A stretch of DNA of 64,000 nt. It comes from Williamsia muralis NBRC 105860. GTDB taxonomy: Bacteria; Actinomycetota; Actinomycetes; Mycobacteriales; Mycobacteriaceae. The notes under the pieces were generated by a model. The model had not been told where the DNA came from, searched no databases, and was given only the letters and a program-made list of their open reading frames with translations. The position numbers were made by a program, and so were the translations under genes. The stretch covers positions 558,001 through 622,000 of the forward strand of contig NZ_BDAP01000001.1 in NCBI RefSeq assembly GCF_001598915.1. The letters are read 5' to 3'. Below are positions 55,333 through 63,716 of the stretch, one piece after another. Position 1 is the stretch's first letter. Each line of letters opens with the position of its first letter.

Positions 55333-56603
55333 CAGCGAATTCCCTTCTGCGCGCGCGCCAGTGCGTTGTTGAGGTCGCGAAAAGCGGTGTAGTTGGCGAG
55401 TACCTCCACCCGGCCGGGCGGGCAGGACTCGATGGCGGCCATCGGATCACCGATGGTGGTGTGCTCGGCGCCCGCATAGATCAGCCGGACACCGAGGTCG
55501 GTGGCGCGTTCGCCGGAAGCGACCACCTGCATGTTCTCGAATGCTTCGAAACGGACGTCCCACAGCCACGAGAGGTCCTCGCCGTCCGGCACCTGACCGT
55601 TGACGGCAATGACCAGGCCGTCGGCGTCCTGGTCGATCATCGCCATCGCCTCCTGCCATCCCGCAGGGTTTTTCGCCAGCAGCATGCGGACGCGATGTTG
55701 GCCGATCTGCTGTACCGAGTATCGGCCCGCGACCTCGCCGACGGTGCCCACCGCGGCAATGGCTTTTACGGGGTCGGCGCCCAATGCCACTGCCGCGGCA
55801 ACGGCCTGCGCTGCGTTGCCGCGGTTGGCGTTGCCGGGCACCGCGAGCGTCATCGGGTGCTCGAAACCGTCTGGTCCGTAGAGGTTCTTGTCGTCGAACC
55901 ACCAGTCGGGGGCCGGCCGCTCGAAATCGGTTCCGGTGGAATACCAGTGCGAACCGTCACGCAGAATCGGCTCACCCGAACGCGGACAGCTCACCGAATC
56001 GCCGGCCCATCCTGCGCCCGCGGCGACCCACACCACCTTCGGTGCGTCGTAGGCGGCGGAGGTCACCAGCACGTCATCGCAATTGGCGATCACGGTGGTC
56101 TCCGGGTGCCGTGCGATCCCGTCACGCAGCCGGCGCTCGATCATGTTGATCTCGCCGACCCGATCGAGCTGGTCTCGTGAGAGGTTCAGCAAGATCAGCG
56201 CTTCGGGGTTCACGGCGTCGCTCACGTGGGGGACGTGCAGTTCGTCGACTTCCAACGCAGCCCACTCGGCGGGCCGGTTCAACGACAGGGCGGCGACGAT
56301 GCCTGCGTCCATGTTGGCGCCGTCGGCTTGCGAAGCCACCTCGCCGAGATCGGCCAGCGCTGCCGCGGTCATACGGGTGGTGGTCGATTTTCCGTTCGTT
56401 CCGGTTACGACCACCGATCGCTTCCCGCGCGCGAGCGCAGCCATCAGGGTGGGGTCGATCTTGAGGGCCACCAGGCCGCCGATCATCGAGCCCTTGCCGC
56501 GACCGGTTTTCTGCGACGCCCATCGCGCCGTGGCAGCGGCTCGCAGGGCGAGTCGTGCCCGCATCGGCAAGCCTGTGGAACTCTTTCGGTCCTCGTCACG
56601 CAT
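55332..56603 (-). CDS. murT: Lipid II isoglutaminyl synthase, Mur ligase subunit
   Basis: 423 residues from MRDEDRKSSTG; MRARLALRAAATARW (56564) is an alternative giving 410. Mur-ligase ATP site GTNGKSTTTRM, EVDELHVPHV, and the C-terminal catalytic-Asp region DGEDLSWLWDVRFE are visible. The zinc ribbon found in staphylococcal MurT is degenerate: only one Cys (VSCPRSGEPI) remains. First gene of a gatD-containing operon; acts on lipid II at the membrane. Confidence 0.93.
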   Translation of the reverse strand: MRDEDRKSSTGLPMRARLALRAAATARWASQKTGRGKGSMIGGLVALKIDPTLMAALARGKRSVVVTGTNGKSTTTRMTAAALADLGEVASQADGANMDAGIVAALSLNRPAEWAALEVDELHVPHVSDAVNPEALILLNLSRDQLDRVGEINMIERRLRDGIARHPETTVIANCDDVLVTSAAYDAPKVVWVAAGAGWAGDSVSCPRSGEPILRDGSHWYSTGTDFERPAPDWWFDDKNLYGPDGFEHPMTLAVPGNANRGNAAQAVAAAVALGADPVKAIAAVGTVGEVAGRYSVQQIGQHRVRMLLAKNPAGWQEAMAMIDQDADGLVIAVNGQVPDGEDLSWLWDVRFEAFENMQVVASGERATDLGVRLIYAGAEHTTIGDPMAAIESCPPGRVEVLANYTAFRDLNNALARAQKGIR

Positions 56604-56650
56604 GGCTGCGAGTTTGTCATATGCCGCGCGGCGTCCGCCGTATGTGCAAG

Positions 56651-57589
56651 TCAGGGGACCGCCATCGGTTCGTCCGTGGACGAGGGTTCGACGTTCTTCT
56701 CTTTGGCGGGTTTCGACTTGGCGCCGGTCACTCCCGCGAAGCAGCCGATGATCACCACTGCTCCGCCGACCAACTCCCAGGCCGTCGGTGTCTCCCCGAG
56801 AATCGCCCAGGCCGCGCTGATGCCGACTATCGGGACGAGCAACGAGAACGGTGCGACCTTGGATGCCGGATGCCGTGTCATCAGGTATGCCCAGAGCCCT
56901 GCGCCACCGATGGTGCCGAGAACCACGATGTAGGCCAGGCCACCGAGGGCCACGAGGCCTGTGTGTGTTCCCACCGTGGCGATCGACTCGAACCCGGCGG
57001 ACGGTCCCTCGACAGCCAAGCTGAGGGCATAGAGCGGGATCGGTGGGATCACGGACATCCACAACGCCATGTAGAGGGCGTTGCGGGGGTGGGCAAGCCG
57101 TGACCCGATGTTGCCGAAGGCCCAGCCGAGCCCGGCGAGAAGTGTGAGCAGGACCGGGATCAATCCCGCTGAGGCCCCGTGTGCGGCGCGGTCCACGCCG
57201 ATCACCACCATGCCGCCGACGGCCACGGTGATCCCGACCGTCTGTCGCAGCGACATCTTCTCGCCGAGTAGGAGGACACACAGGATGACCGTGAACGGGG
57301 CCGACGACTGCAGCACCAGGGATGCCAACCCGGTTGGCATTCCCTGGTCCATCGCGAGGAACAGGAAAGCGAATTGCAGCGTGCCGAAACCGAATCCGTA
57401 GAGCAGGAACCAGCGCAGGGGAACATCGGGTCGCGGTACGAACAGGATCACCGGAATGGCCATCACCGCAAAACGCAACGCCGCGAAGAACAGTGGCGGA
57501 AAGTGTTCGAGCCCGGCGTGGATCGCGAGGAAGTTCAGGCCCCAGAACACCACGACGGTCAGTGCCAGCAGGCGATCGCGGAGTGTCAT
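56651..57589 (-). CDS. DMT superfamily (EamA) transporter
   Basis: 312 residues with about ten transmembrane helices in two EamA repeats. First repeat contains FWGLNFLAIHAG and GLASLVLQSSAPFTVIL, typical of drug/metabolite or amino-acid exporters (YdcZ/RhaT-like). Cytoplasmic Lys/Glu-rich tail ends the protein. Start MTLRDRLLAL chosen from homology; an ATG seven codons upstream (57610) is possible. Substrate unknown. Confidence 0.83.
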   Translation of the reverse strand: MTLRDRLLALTVVVFWGLNFLAIHAGLEHFPPLFFAALRFAVMAIPVILFVPRPDVPLRWFLLYGFGFGTLQFAFLFLAMDQGMPTGLASLVLQSSAPFTVILCVLLLGEKMSLRQTVGITVAVGGMVVIGVDRAAHGASAGLIPVLLTLLAGLGWAFGNIGSRLAHPRNALYMALWMSVIPPIPLYALSLAVEGPSAGFESIATVGTHTGLVALGGLAYIVVLGTIGGAGLWAYLMTRHPASKVAPFSLLVPIVGISAAWAILGETPTAWELVGGAVVIIGCFAGVTGAKSKPAKEKNVEPSSTDEPMAVP

Positions 57590-57659
57590 GGGGACAATTC
57601 TCGGGGCCATTGATGGTTCAGTTCAATCGAATTAAACTGCATCGGTTGTGTAGATGAAC

Positions 57660-58898
57660 TTAACCTTTGGTGGCGATCGGCCCACACGGTTCATTCGGCC
57701 CGAATGCCAGCCAATCGGGCAGCGCCGCGGTGAACTCCGCACGGATGGGCGGATCGGCCATCGTCCGCCAGTCGACCTGCGTGTCCGCCTCGGGTTCGTA
57801 CCTGTCCCATTCGACCCAGTTGACCATCTTCAGCAGGGGGAACTCGTCGGGCACCGTGGGCGCGAAGATCTGGGTCCACCACGACTTCTTGATCGCGAGG
57901 GCGCCGGGACCTTCGGGCTCGCCGGGATTGAACAGAGCTGCAGTCTCCGGGATCGCCACCGGCTTGTTCCGCTGGGTGCCGTATTCGTCGTAGAAGTCGG
58001 GCAACACGGTGTCGTCGCCATTTGCCCCGACATAGCTCCCCGTCAGTTGCTGTGCGAACTTGTTCGGTTCGGCGAGTTCGTTCTCGCTCCAGGGAAAGCG
58101 GTTGCCCCAGTGATAGAGCGACATCCCGACCCAATCAACCGATTCATCGCCGGGGTAGAAGGCGGCGTAGGGGTCGTCCTCTCGCGTCAGCTGTCCGTTG
58201 CGATCACTGTCCAGGTCTGTGAACTCGGCTGTGCCGGGCGCCGGCGAGTATTCACCGTCAGCGAAGGGATATCCACCGGCATAACTGGGAGCCCACATCA
58301 TTGCCGAGCCGGGAGCGGCGGCGTGCACGGCTGTCGCGACGCGAGCGAAAGTCTCTTTGTAGAGCGCCGGTTGCTGACCCCACGGATACCAGGAACCGTT
58401 CATCTCATGGGCGAAGCGGACGACAACCGGGACTCCGGATTCATTGAACTCTGCGAGATCGGCGGCAAAGGCCTCGGCGACCTCAGGGGTTACCGTGCGC
58501 AGACCACCCGATGGCTGCACTGTCAGCAACAAAACTCTTCCGTCTTCGCGGACGGTGTCAACGGTCTGTTTCAGGTCGGCTCGCGCGGCATCGTCGTAGG
58601 GGATCTCGGTGAAGAACACCGTCACCGCGGGATGGCTACCGAGGTTTTCCGAGTAGTCCGCGATCGTTGTCTTCTCCCAGTCGAAACTGGCGCCGTACCA
58701 GACCCCTGTGGACGGTGACACGGATTCTGACACCGCTGCCGCGCAGTCGGTTGCCTTGTCGTCGGCTTCCGAGTCGGAGGTCACGTAGATGTTGCCGACT
58801 CCGATGGCCAACGCCACCACTCCCGCCGCGATCGGCGCCCAGAACGTCCTGACGAAATACCCGAGCCGGCGACCGAACGTTTTGAGATGAAGCGTCAC
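57660..58898 (-). CDS. Membrane-anchored GH26-type glycosidase (beta-mannanase-like)
   Basis: 412 residues from GTG. An N-terminal signal anchor (FWAPIAAGVVALAIGVGNIYV) exposes a TIM barrel. Acid/base Glu165 in RFAHEMNGSWYPWG and nucleophile Glu318 in VAIPETAALF are the GH26 catalytic pair; the third conserved region is DWVGMSLYHWGN. Between them DSDRNGQLTRED (residues 230-241) fits an EF-hand calcium loop. GH26 enzymes cleave beta-1,4-mannan or related glycans; in actinobacteria the polymer may be a self-made exopolysaccharide. The start overlaps the anti-sigma gene stop (GTGA). Confidence 0.82.
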   Translation of the reverse strand: MTLHLKTFGRRLGYFVRTFWAPIAAGVVALAIGVGNIYVTSDSEADDKATDCAAAVSESVSPSTGVWYGASFDWEKTTIADYSENLGSHPAVTVFFTEIPYDDAARADLKQTVDTVREDGRVLLLTVQPSGGLRTVTPEVAEAFAADLAEFNESGVPVVVRFAHEMNGSWYPWGQQPALYKETFARVATAVHAAAPGSAMMWAPSYAGGYPFADGEYSPAPGTAEFTDLDSDRNGQLTREDDPYAAFYPGDESVDWVGMSLYHWGNRFPWSENELAEPNKFAQQLTGSYVGANGDDTVLPDFYDEYGTQRNKPVAIPETAALFNPGEPEGPGALAIKKSWWTQIFAPTVPDEFPLLKMVNWVEWDRYEPEADTQVDWRTMADPPIRAEFTAALPDWLAFGPNEPCGPIATKG

Positions 58899-59347
58899 CC
58901 TGCTGACGATAACGAATATGCCCGCACTTGGACCCACTCGAGAGTCAAAGTGGTGCCAGACGCTTCCTTGACGAACACGGGCCGGTCGCAAAGGGCTCGG
59001 ATGAGCGGAATCCCCCGACCCCGGAAGCGGTTGTGCGCGGGCGGTCGCCATCTGCCTCGATCGGACACGGTCACCGAGAGGCGGTCACTCGAGGGGGAGT
59101 GGCGTGCCTCGATCGACATGGTCCCCGGGTGCGGGTCACCGACGTAGGCGTGTTCGGCCGCATTGGCGAGAGCCTCATATGCCGCCAGGACAATGGCGTA
59201 CAGGTGCTCGTCCGAGATCGCGAAGTTCTCGTTGAGCCATCGTCCGAACTCCTGACGCAGGTGGCTGGCTCCCGCAGCGGTCGCCGGCACGTCCGGACGG
59301 CTGAACGCGGTGTCGTCATATGAGTCTGCTACCGGTTGTAGGGACAT
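58895..59347 (-). CDS. RsbW-like anti-sigma factor serine kinase
   Basis: 150 residues, GHKL ATPase of the RsbW/SpoIIAB class. N box EALANAAEHAYV, G1-type DRGRWRPP, G2-type RGRGIPLIRAL and SGTTLTLEW are present. Such proteins bind a sigma factor and phosphorylate an antagonist; neither a sigma factor nor an antagonist gene is in the window, so it may act on a distant partner. The stop overlaps the GH26 start, so both are translationally coupled. Confidence 0.85.
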   Translation of the reverse strand: MSLQPVADSYDDTAFSRPDVPATAAGASHLRQEFGRWLNENFAISDEHLYAIVLAAYEALANAAEHAYVGDPHPGTMSIEARHSPSSDRLSVTVSDRGRWRPPAHNRFRGRGIPLIRALCDRPVFVKEASGTTLTLEWVQVRAYSLSSAG

Positions 59348-59603
59348 GGTCTTTGCCTACCCAGTCGCTCGCGAACTATGCACGAATGCGGTGGAGAGCC
59401 CCCGAATGAGTGGCCCGGATCACTCACACAACCGATGAGTGCCGATGAGTCTGCGATCGGGGAAGGTCCGGCCTCCACGGTTCCGCGTTGATACAGTCAG
59501 GTGATTTTTTCGGTGGTGCGGGCGCAGAGCGTTGCTACACATCACGGCTGTCGGGGGGCGGCCAGTACGTCGATGCAGTAGTGACCTGGGGGAGTCCATC
59601 ACC

Positions 59604-60713
59604 GTGGAGTTTCTTCGTTCGTGGTGGCGGCAGCCGTTCGACTACCAGTGGACGGTCAACTATCACCGCGTGCGTGGAACGCTGGCAGTCAATCGCATAT
59701 CCGTCGGGCTGTGGTGCTGCTGCTTCAGCGTCGGAGCCTTCTGTGCACTGACGTCGCCTGCCGGTCCCCGAGGTGGCGTTGCGATCGACATCCTCGTCGG
59801 CGTACTCGCGGTCGCCTGTGCTGTCATCGGAGTCGTCTGGCTCGCCGGGCGCTGGCCCCGCCAGTGGATGACCCGGCTGTTCGTCGTCTACACCGATGTC
59901 GGCGTCGCGGTGGTGCTGTTCACCTTCGCGGACCTGTTCATCGCGATGATGGGTTGCTCGCTGTTCTCGGTGACCGGTGCACATGTGACCGCCTTCCACA
60001 GTCCGCGGTGGCTGCTCGGGCACCTGAGTTTCGCAACGGCGGTGACGCTGGCTCTCTACGCGTGCGTGGTGTTGGGCTCGGACGCGGACAAGGGCATCGC
60101 CACGGCACTGTTGATGGTATTGCTGCCGGTTCTGCTGGCAGCGCCGATCATCATGCAGTCGGGCCTGCTGGATCTGCGCGAGGACGCCAATGACGCATTC
60201 CGGGACCACCTGACCCAGCTACGCAATCGTCGTGGACTCGAAGCGGGATTTCATCAGCTCCAGTACAGCGGGATCCCGGTGGGGCTGGCGGTGCTGATGC
60301 TCGACATCGACGGCTTCAAAAAGATCAACGACCAGCACGGACACAGCGGCGGAGACGCGGTACTCGAACTCGTCGCAGCCCGGCTGATGGAAGTCGCCGG
60401 TACTCACGCGCTGATCGCCCGAGTGGGCGGCGAGGAGTTCGCGATCACGCTCGTCGGCACCCCCGAGCAGGCGATCGCATTGGCGCATCGGGTGCGTTCG
60501 ACGCTGCACAACACGGACGATCGACATCCGATCACGGTGAGCGTCGGGGTTGCGGTCGCCACCCACCAGCAGCTGCGGGCGAACAAGCGGCAGCCGAGCA
60601 CGGCAACCCTGAGGGCGCTGATGAGGTCTGCGGACATTGCCATGTACCAGGCGAAAAAGCTTGGTGGTAATGGTGTTTCGGTCGATTCCGATCTCGATGA
60701 CGCGACCTGCTGA
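59604..60713 (+). CDS. Membrane-bound diguanylate cyclase (GGDEF)
   Basis: 369 residues from GTG with GGGGGAG nine bases upstream. Six hydrophobic helices (residues about 35-190), then a GGDEF domain: DIDGFKKINDQHGHSGGDAVL and the active-site GGEEF in ARVGGEEFAITL, so it should make cyclic di-GMP from GTP. The RxxD inhibitory site five residues before GGEEF is absent (THAL), so no product inhibition is expected. 256 bases separate it from the anti-sigma gene (59348-59603); I see no clear promoter there. Confidence 0.9.
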   Translation: MEFLRSWWRQPFDYQWTVNYHRVRGTLAVNRISVGLWCCCFSVGAFCALTSPAGPRGGVAIDILVGVLAVACAVIGVVWLAGRWPRQWMTRLFVVYTDVGVAVVLFTFADLFIAMMGCSLFSVTGAHVTAFHSPRWLLGHLSFATAVTLALYACVVLGSDADKGIATALLMVLLPVLLAAPIIMQSGLLDLREDANDAFRDHLTQLRNRRGLEAGFHQLQYSGIPVGLAVLMLDIDGFKKINDQHGHSGGDAVLELVAARLMEVAGTHALIARVGGEEFAITLVGTPEQAIALAHRVRSTLHNTDDRHPITVSVGVAVATHQQLRANKRQPSTATLRALMRSADIAMYQAKKLGGNGVSVDSDLDDATC

Positions 60714-60723
60714 CCCTCGGGGA

Positions 60724-61662
60724 TCAGTGGGGATCGGCCAGTAGGTCGCACGCCATCTGCTCGTATCCCTCGCGAACGCTCGGGTAACGGGGTTGCCAGT
60801 TCGCCGCATCCCGAAAGCGTGCGTTGGTCGCCCGTAGCGACCGGGTCATCGACGTCAGCCGATCCCCCAGGAGTAGGCCGAGGCGACCGGGACCCTTGAT
60901 CCAGGCAGCGGCGCCCGTTGCGTCGGCACACGCCTGCGCGTGTTGGCCCTTGGTGAGAGGCTCGTCGTCGACAACGTTGTAGGTGCCGCCCGCACATGCC
61001 AGTGCGGCAGCAACGGCATCGCCGGCATCAGCGACGTGTATGGACGACATGAAGCTGTCCCGTGGGCCCGGCACAAAGCCGATGTGGCGGCGGGCGAGGG
61101 CCACGATCTGCTCACTGTGAGCCGCGCCGATGCCGTAGAACAGGCCGAAGCGCAAAACAATCGCCTGGCCGCCGGCACCAGCGAATCGGGCGGCGTTTGC
61201 CTCGGCGGCGTTTGCCTCGGCGGCGTGGTTCCCCTTGGTGATCGGATAATGATCGACAGGATGGTCCTCATCGATCCATCGGCCACCTCCGTCGCGATAG
61301 AGCATGACCACCGACTCCTGAATGACCCGCGGCACACCGGCGTCGAGGCAGGCCTGGACGACAGTTGCCGATCCCTCCGTGCGCACCCGTTCACACTCGC
61401 GCCAGGCCGACCGTCGGACGAAGGAGGCGGTCGACGGTAACGCGGTGGCGAGATTGACCACGGCGTCGTGCCCGGCGATGGCAACGGTCAGTCCTGGCCT
61501 GTCGAACAACGACACCAGCACCGGTCGCGCACCCTGGCGCTCGAGGATCCGGGCCTTCTCCGAGCCGCGCGCCATCGCAGTGACGTCGTGTCCGGCCGCG
61601 ACCAGCGCAGGCACTGCGCGAGTGCCCACGGCGCCTGTGCCCCCGGTTACGAAGACCCGCAT
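60724..61662 (-). CDS. NAD(P)-dependent epimerase/dehydratase (extended SDR)
   Basis: 312 residues. N-terminal nucleotide-binding motif VTGGTGAVGTRAVPALVAAGH; active-site Ser/Tyr/Lys are replaced around QESVVMLYRDGG and the YxxxK (YPITKGN) motif, indicating an atypical SDR. Substrate unknown; related proteins act on sugar nucleotides or ketones. GAGGAGG precedes the ATG. A duplicated AAEAN peptide (61191-61225) comes from a 15-base tandem repeat. Confidence 0.85.
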   Translation of the reverse strand: MRVFVTGGTGAVGTRAVPALVAAGHDVTAMARGSEKARILERQGARPVLVSLFDRPGLTVAIAGHDAVVNLATALPSTASFVRRSAWRECERVRTEGSATVVQACLDAGVPRVIQESVVMLYRDGGGRWIDEDHPVDHYPITKGNHAAEANAAEANAARFAGAGGQAIVLRFGLFYGIGAAHSEQIVALARRHIGFVPGPRDSFMSSIHVADAGDAVAAALACAGGTYNVVDDEPLTKGQHAQACADATGAAAWIKGPGRLGLLLGDRLTSMTRSLRATNARFRDAANWQPRYPSVREGYEQMACDLLADPH

Positions 61663-61767
61663 GGCTACCTCCTCGCCGACCTCGAGTTCGGCTAGCACCG
61701 AACATAGTTCACCAACGATGGAGTTCCCGGGGATTCGCGCGACTGGCTCCCTCCGGCGGCGACACCC

Positions 61768-61974
61768 TCAGTCGTCGATCCATTCCAGTAGATCCCCGGG
61801 CTGGCATTCGAGTACCCGGCACATGGCTTCCAGGGTGCTGAATCGGACTGCCTTGGCACGGCCGTTCTTCAGCACCGCGACATTCGCGGGAGTGAGCCCC
61901 ACGCGCTCGGCAAACTCCCCGACACTCATCTTCCGCTTCGCCAACTCCACGTCGATACGCACGACGATCGACAT
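61768..61974 (-). CDS. Small XRE family regulator (YozG-like)
   Basis: 68 residues, essentially one Cro/CI helix-turn-helix (MSVGEFAERVGLTPANVAVLKNGRAKAVRFSTLEAMCRVL, in parts) and a short tail. The start overlaps the DUF2975 stop by one base (TGATG). Such HTH proteins next to DUF2975 membrane proteins are common and probably regulate the pair. Confidence 0.87.
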   Translation of the reverse strand: MSIVVRIDVELAKRKMSVGEFAERVGLTPANVAVLKNGRAKAVRFSTLEAMCRVLECQPGDLLEWIDD

Positions 61975-62453
61975 CAGATCACCGCGTCCATGTCCGACCG
62001 CAGCGTGGTGGCCTGGCGCAGCAGTGCGCGCATCACAACCATCAACAGGCCCAAGACGGCCCCGCCCATCAGCATCAGGAAGAGGAGAAGCGGCAAGCCT
62101 GGATCGTTCGCGTTGAAACCGACGAAGAGGAACACGCCGAGAAGTGTGAGCCAACCGGCGCCGATCGCCCAGACGATTGCCGTGACCCAGACGAGTGAGG
62201 CGTGGGTGAAGATGCGGTCGCTGCGCACCAGGGTGAGCAACTTCCAGGTGCAGACGATGACCACCTGGGCGCAGAGCACCCAGAACACGGTGACGGCTGT
62301 CGCCGGCCAACGCAGGTAGGCCTGATCGGGTGATTCCTCGGCCATGTGTGCGAATTGTCCTGGCAGGGACATGGTTTGGAACAAAACCAGTATTGCGAAG
62401 AGCGATACGAGGAAGACTCGCAGTGCGGTGACGACCCAGCGTTCATTGAACAT
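61974..62453 (-). CDS. DUF2975 family membrane protein
   Basis: 159 residues, four transmembrane helices (TALRVFLVSLFAILVLF, TAVTVFWVLCAQVVIVC, WVTAIVWAIGAGWLTLL, LPLLLFLMLMGGAVLG) with a conserved RSDRIFTHAS loop. Function unknown. Starts at an ATG six bases after a -10 element, so leaderless; promoter described below. Confidence 0.85.
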   Translation of the reverse strand: MFNERWVVTALRVFLVSLFAILVLFQTMSLPGQFAHMAEESPDQAYLRWPATAVTVFWVLCAQVVIVCTWKLLTLVRSDRIFTHASLVWVTAIVWAIGAGWLTLLGVFLFVGFNANDPGLPLLLFLMLMGGAVLGLLMVVMRALLRQATTLRSDMDAVI

Positions 62454-62459
62454 GCATCG

Positions 62460-62488
62460 ACTATCACGGTAAATCCATCGAATGTCAA
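62460..62488 (-). promoter_or_regulatory. Consensus promoter of the DUF2975/XRE operon
   Basis: On the minus strand a perfect TTGACA (62483-62488), 17 bases, GATAGT (62460-62465), then CGATGC and the ATG. The spacing places transcription start at the start codon, one of the clearest promoters in the window. Confidence 0.75.
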
Positions 62489-62554
62489 TAGGTCGTTCCG
62501 AGCGACGAACAAGGGGGTCTGTCCGGGGTCGGTGATATGGGTGGGCTGGGGAAC

Positions 62555-63319
62555 TCAGCGTGGCGCGGGGAAAAGCGTTGACGCCAAGGTGATTTCGCCC
62601 TCACGTTCGTTCACGAACTCTCCGGGACACCCGCCGCTCAACGCGCTCGAGACGGCAGCGATCACGCGGTCGTCTGCGGGCTCGACCGCATGCTCGAGGT
62701 TCGGAATCGGGGCCAGCCTGCACTGGCCGCCATCGAGCCGCCCGTCGGCCAGTTCTTCGTTGCTCCTGATCGAGTAGTACTCGACGTCTCCGGGTGTGTC
62801 GTCGCCGTTGTTGAGTTCGGCGATGAACGGGGTCACCGGGCAGCCGTCGAAGCCGAATCCGGGCAATTGGACGCAGCCACCGGGCGAGCCGTACTGAGGG
62901 GTGCCGATTGCGACGTAGTCGTCGATACGCTCGGAACCGCCCAGCGCTTTCAGATAATGGCGCGACGACAAACCCCCGTAACTGTGCGCCACCAGCGACA
63001 GGCTCTCCACTTCGACTCCGGCCGCGGCACTTTCGACCGACTCCTGGATGGCCTGCGAGTCCGCGTAGAGGTCGAGGCCCTTCACGTCGACCGTGTCGAC
63101 GGTGTACCCGTCGGCAGCCAACTCGTCCGCCATGTCCTGAAAGAGGTCCACGCTGGAGGTTCCCGGGGCCGGTTGCTGGCCGGGTACCAGCAGCACGATG
63201 CGTTGAGGCTGACTCGGCGTCGACCCGGCCGATGCGGTGGCGGAGCCGATGAGTGTGGCCACCGAAGCAATCGCGAGCGCGCCCATGAGTTTTGTGAGGG
63301 CACCCTTAGTGGAAGTCAT
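62555..63319 (-). CDS. Secreted lipase-like alpha/beta hydrolase
   Basis: 254 residues. Signal peptide with cleavage near ATASAGSTP. The nucleophile elbow is LVAHSYGGLSSRH (AHSYG instead of GHSxG, as in lipase class 2), with preceding TVDTVDVKGLDLYADS and a late His in NLEHAVEPADDR. Substrate unknown; probably cleaves extracellular lipids. TACCTT six bases before the ATG suggests a leaderless message. Confidence 0.83.
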   Translation of the reverse strand: MTSTKGALTKLMGALAIASVATLIGSATASAGSTPSQPQRIVLLVPGQQPAPGTSSVDLFQDMADELAADGYTVDTVDVKGLDLYADSQAIQESVESAAAGVEVESLSLVAHSYGGLSSRHYLKALGGSERIDDYVAIGTPQYGSPGGCVQLPGFGFDGCPVTPFIAELNNGDDTPGDVEYYSIRSNEELADGRLDGGQCRLAPIPNLEHAVEPADDRVIAAVSSALSGGCPGEFVNEREGEITLASTLFPAPR

Positions 63320-63351
63320 GGAGGGAAGGTACCTGCCGGGCGGCGTCAGAG

Positions 63352-63645
63352 CTAGGCCCCCTCCACAAACCTCCCATCGGGATATTTGCGACCGAACCGC
63401 GACACGGCCTTTCCGAACAGCGAGCGCCGGCCGGTCTCGGTGACACGAACCCCGAGGGTGTAGACGTTCGCTCCCTGTTCACGCCACACGGTTGATTGGA
63501 CCGTGTAGTGAACGCCGTCCTCGACCACTTCCCGGCTGGTCGTCGATTCGTTGTCGTCCGCCCATGCGAGTTCGGTGTAGTCCACGCGCCGGCCCCATTC
63601 GGCCAAGTGGGTGTCTGCGAGCCTGCCGGCCACATGTTTGTCCAT
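63352..63645 (-). CDS. Hypothetical protein
   Basis: 97 residues from MDKHVAGRLADTHLAEW. Mixed alpha/beta with HYTVQSTVWREQGANVYTLGVRVTETGRRSLFG. No family recognised. The frame continues upstream with a Tyr/Arg-rich stretch lacking a good start. Real by codon use, but support is modest. Confidence 0.5.
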   Translation of the reverse strand: MDKHVAGRLADTHLAEWGRRVDYTELAWADDNESTTSREVVEDGVHYTVQSTVWREQGANVYTLGVRVTETGRRSLFGKAVSRFGRKYPDGRFVEGA

Positions 63646-63716
63646 GGGCAGCAATACTAGGCGCCGCCGACGGGACGCGACGTAGTACAAGACCTACAAA
63701 AGAGCTGCCGGACAGA

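Noticed and set aside
44060-57589. Horizontal origin for the dnaX to murT block
   Set aside because: Composition is uniform with the rest and the order largely matches that of related bacteria, so it is core sequence.
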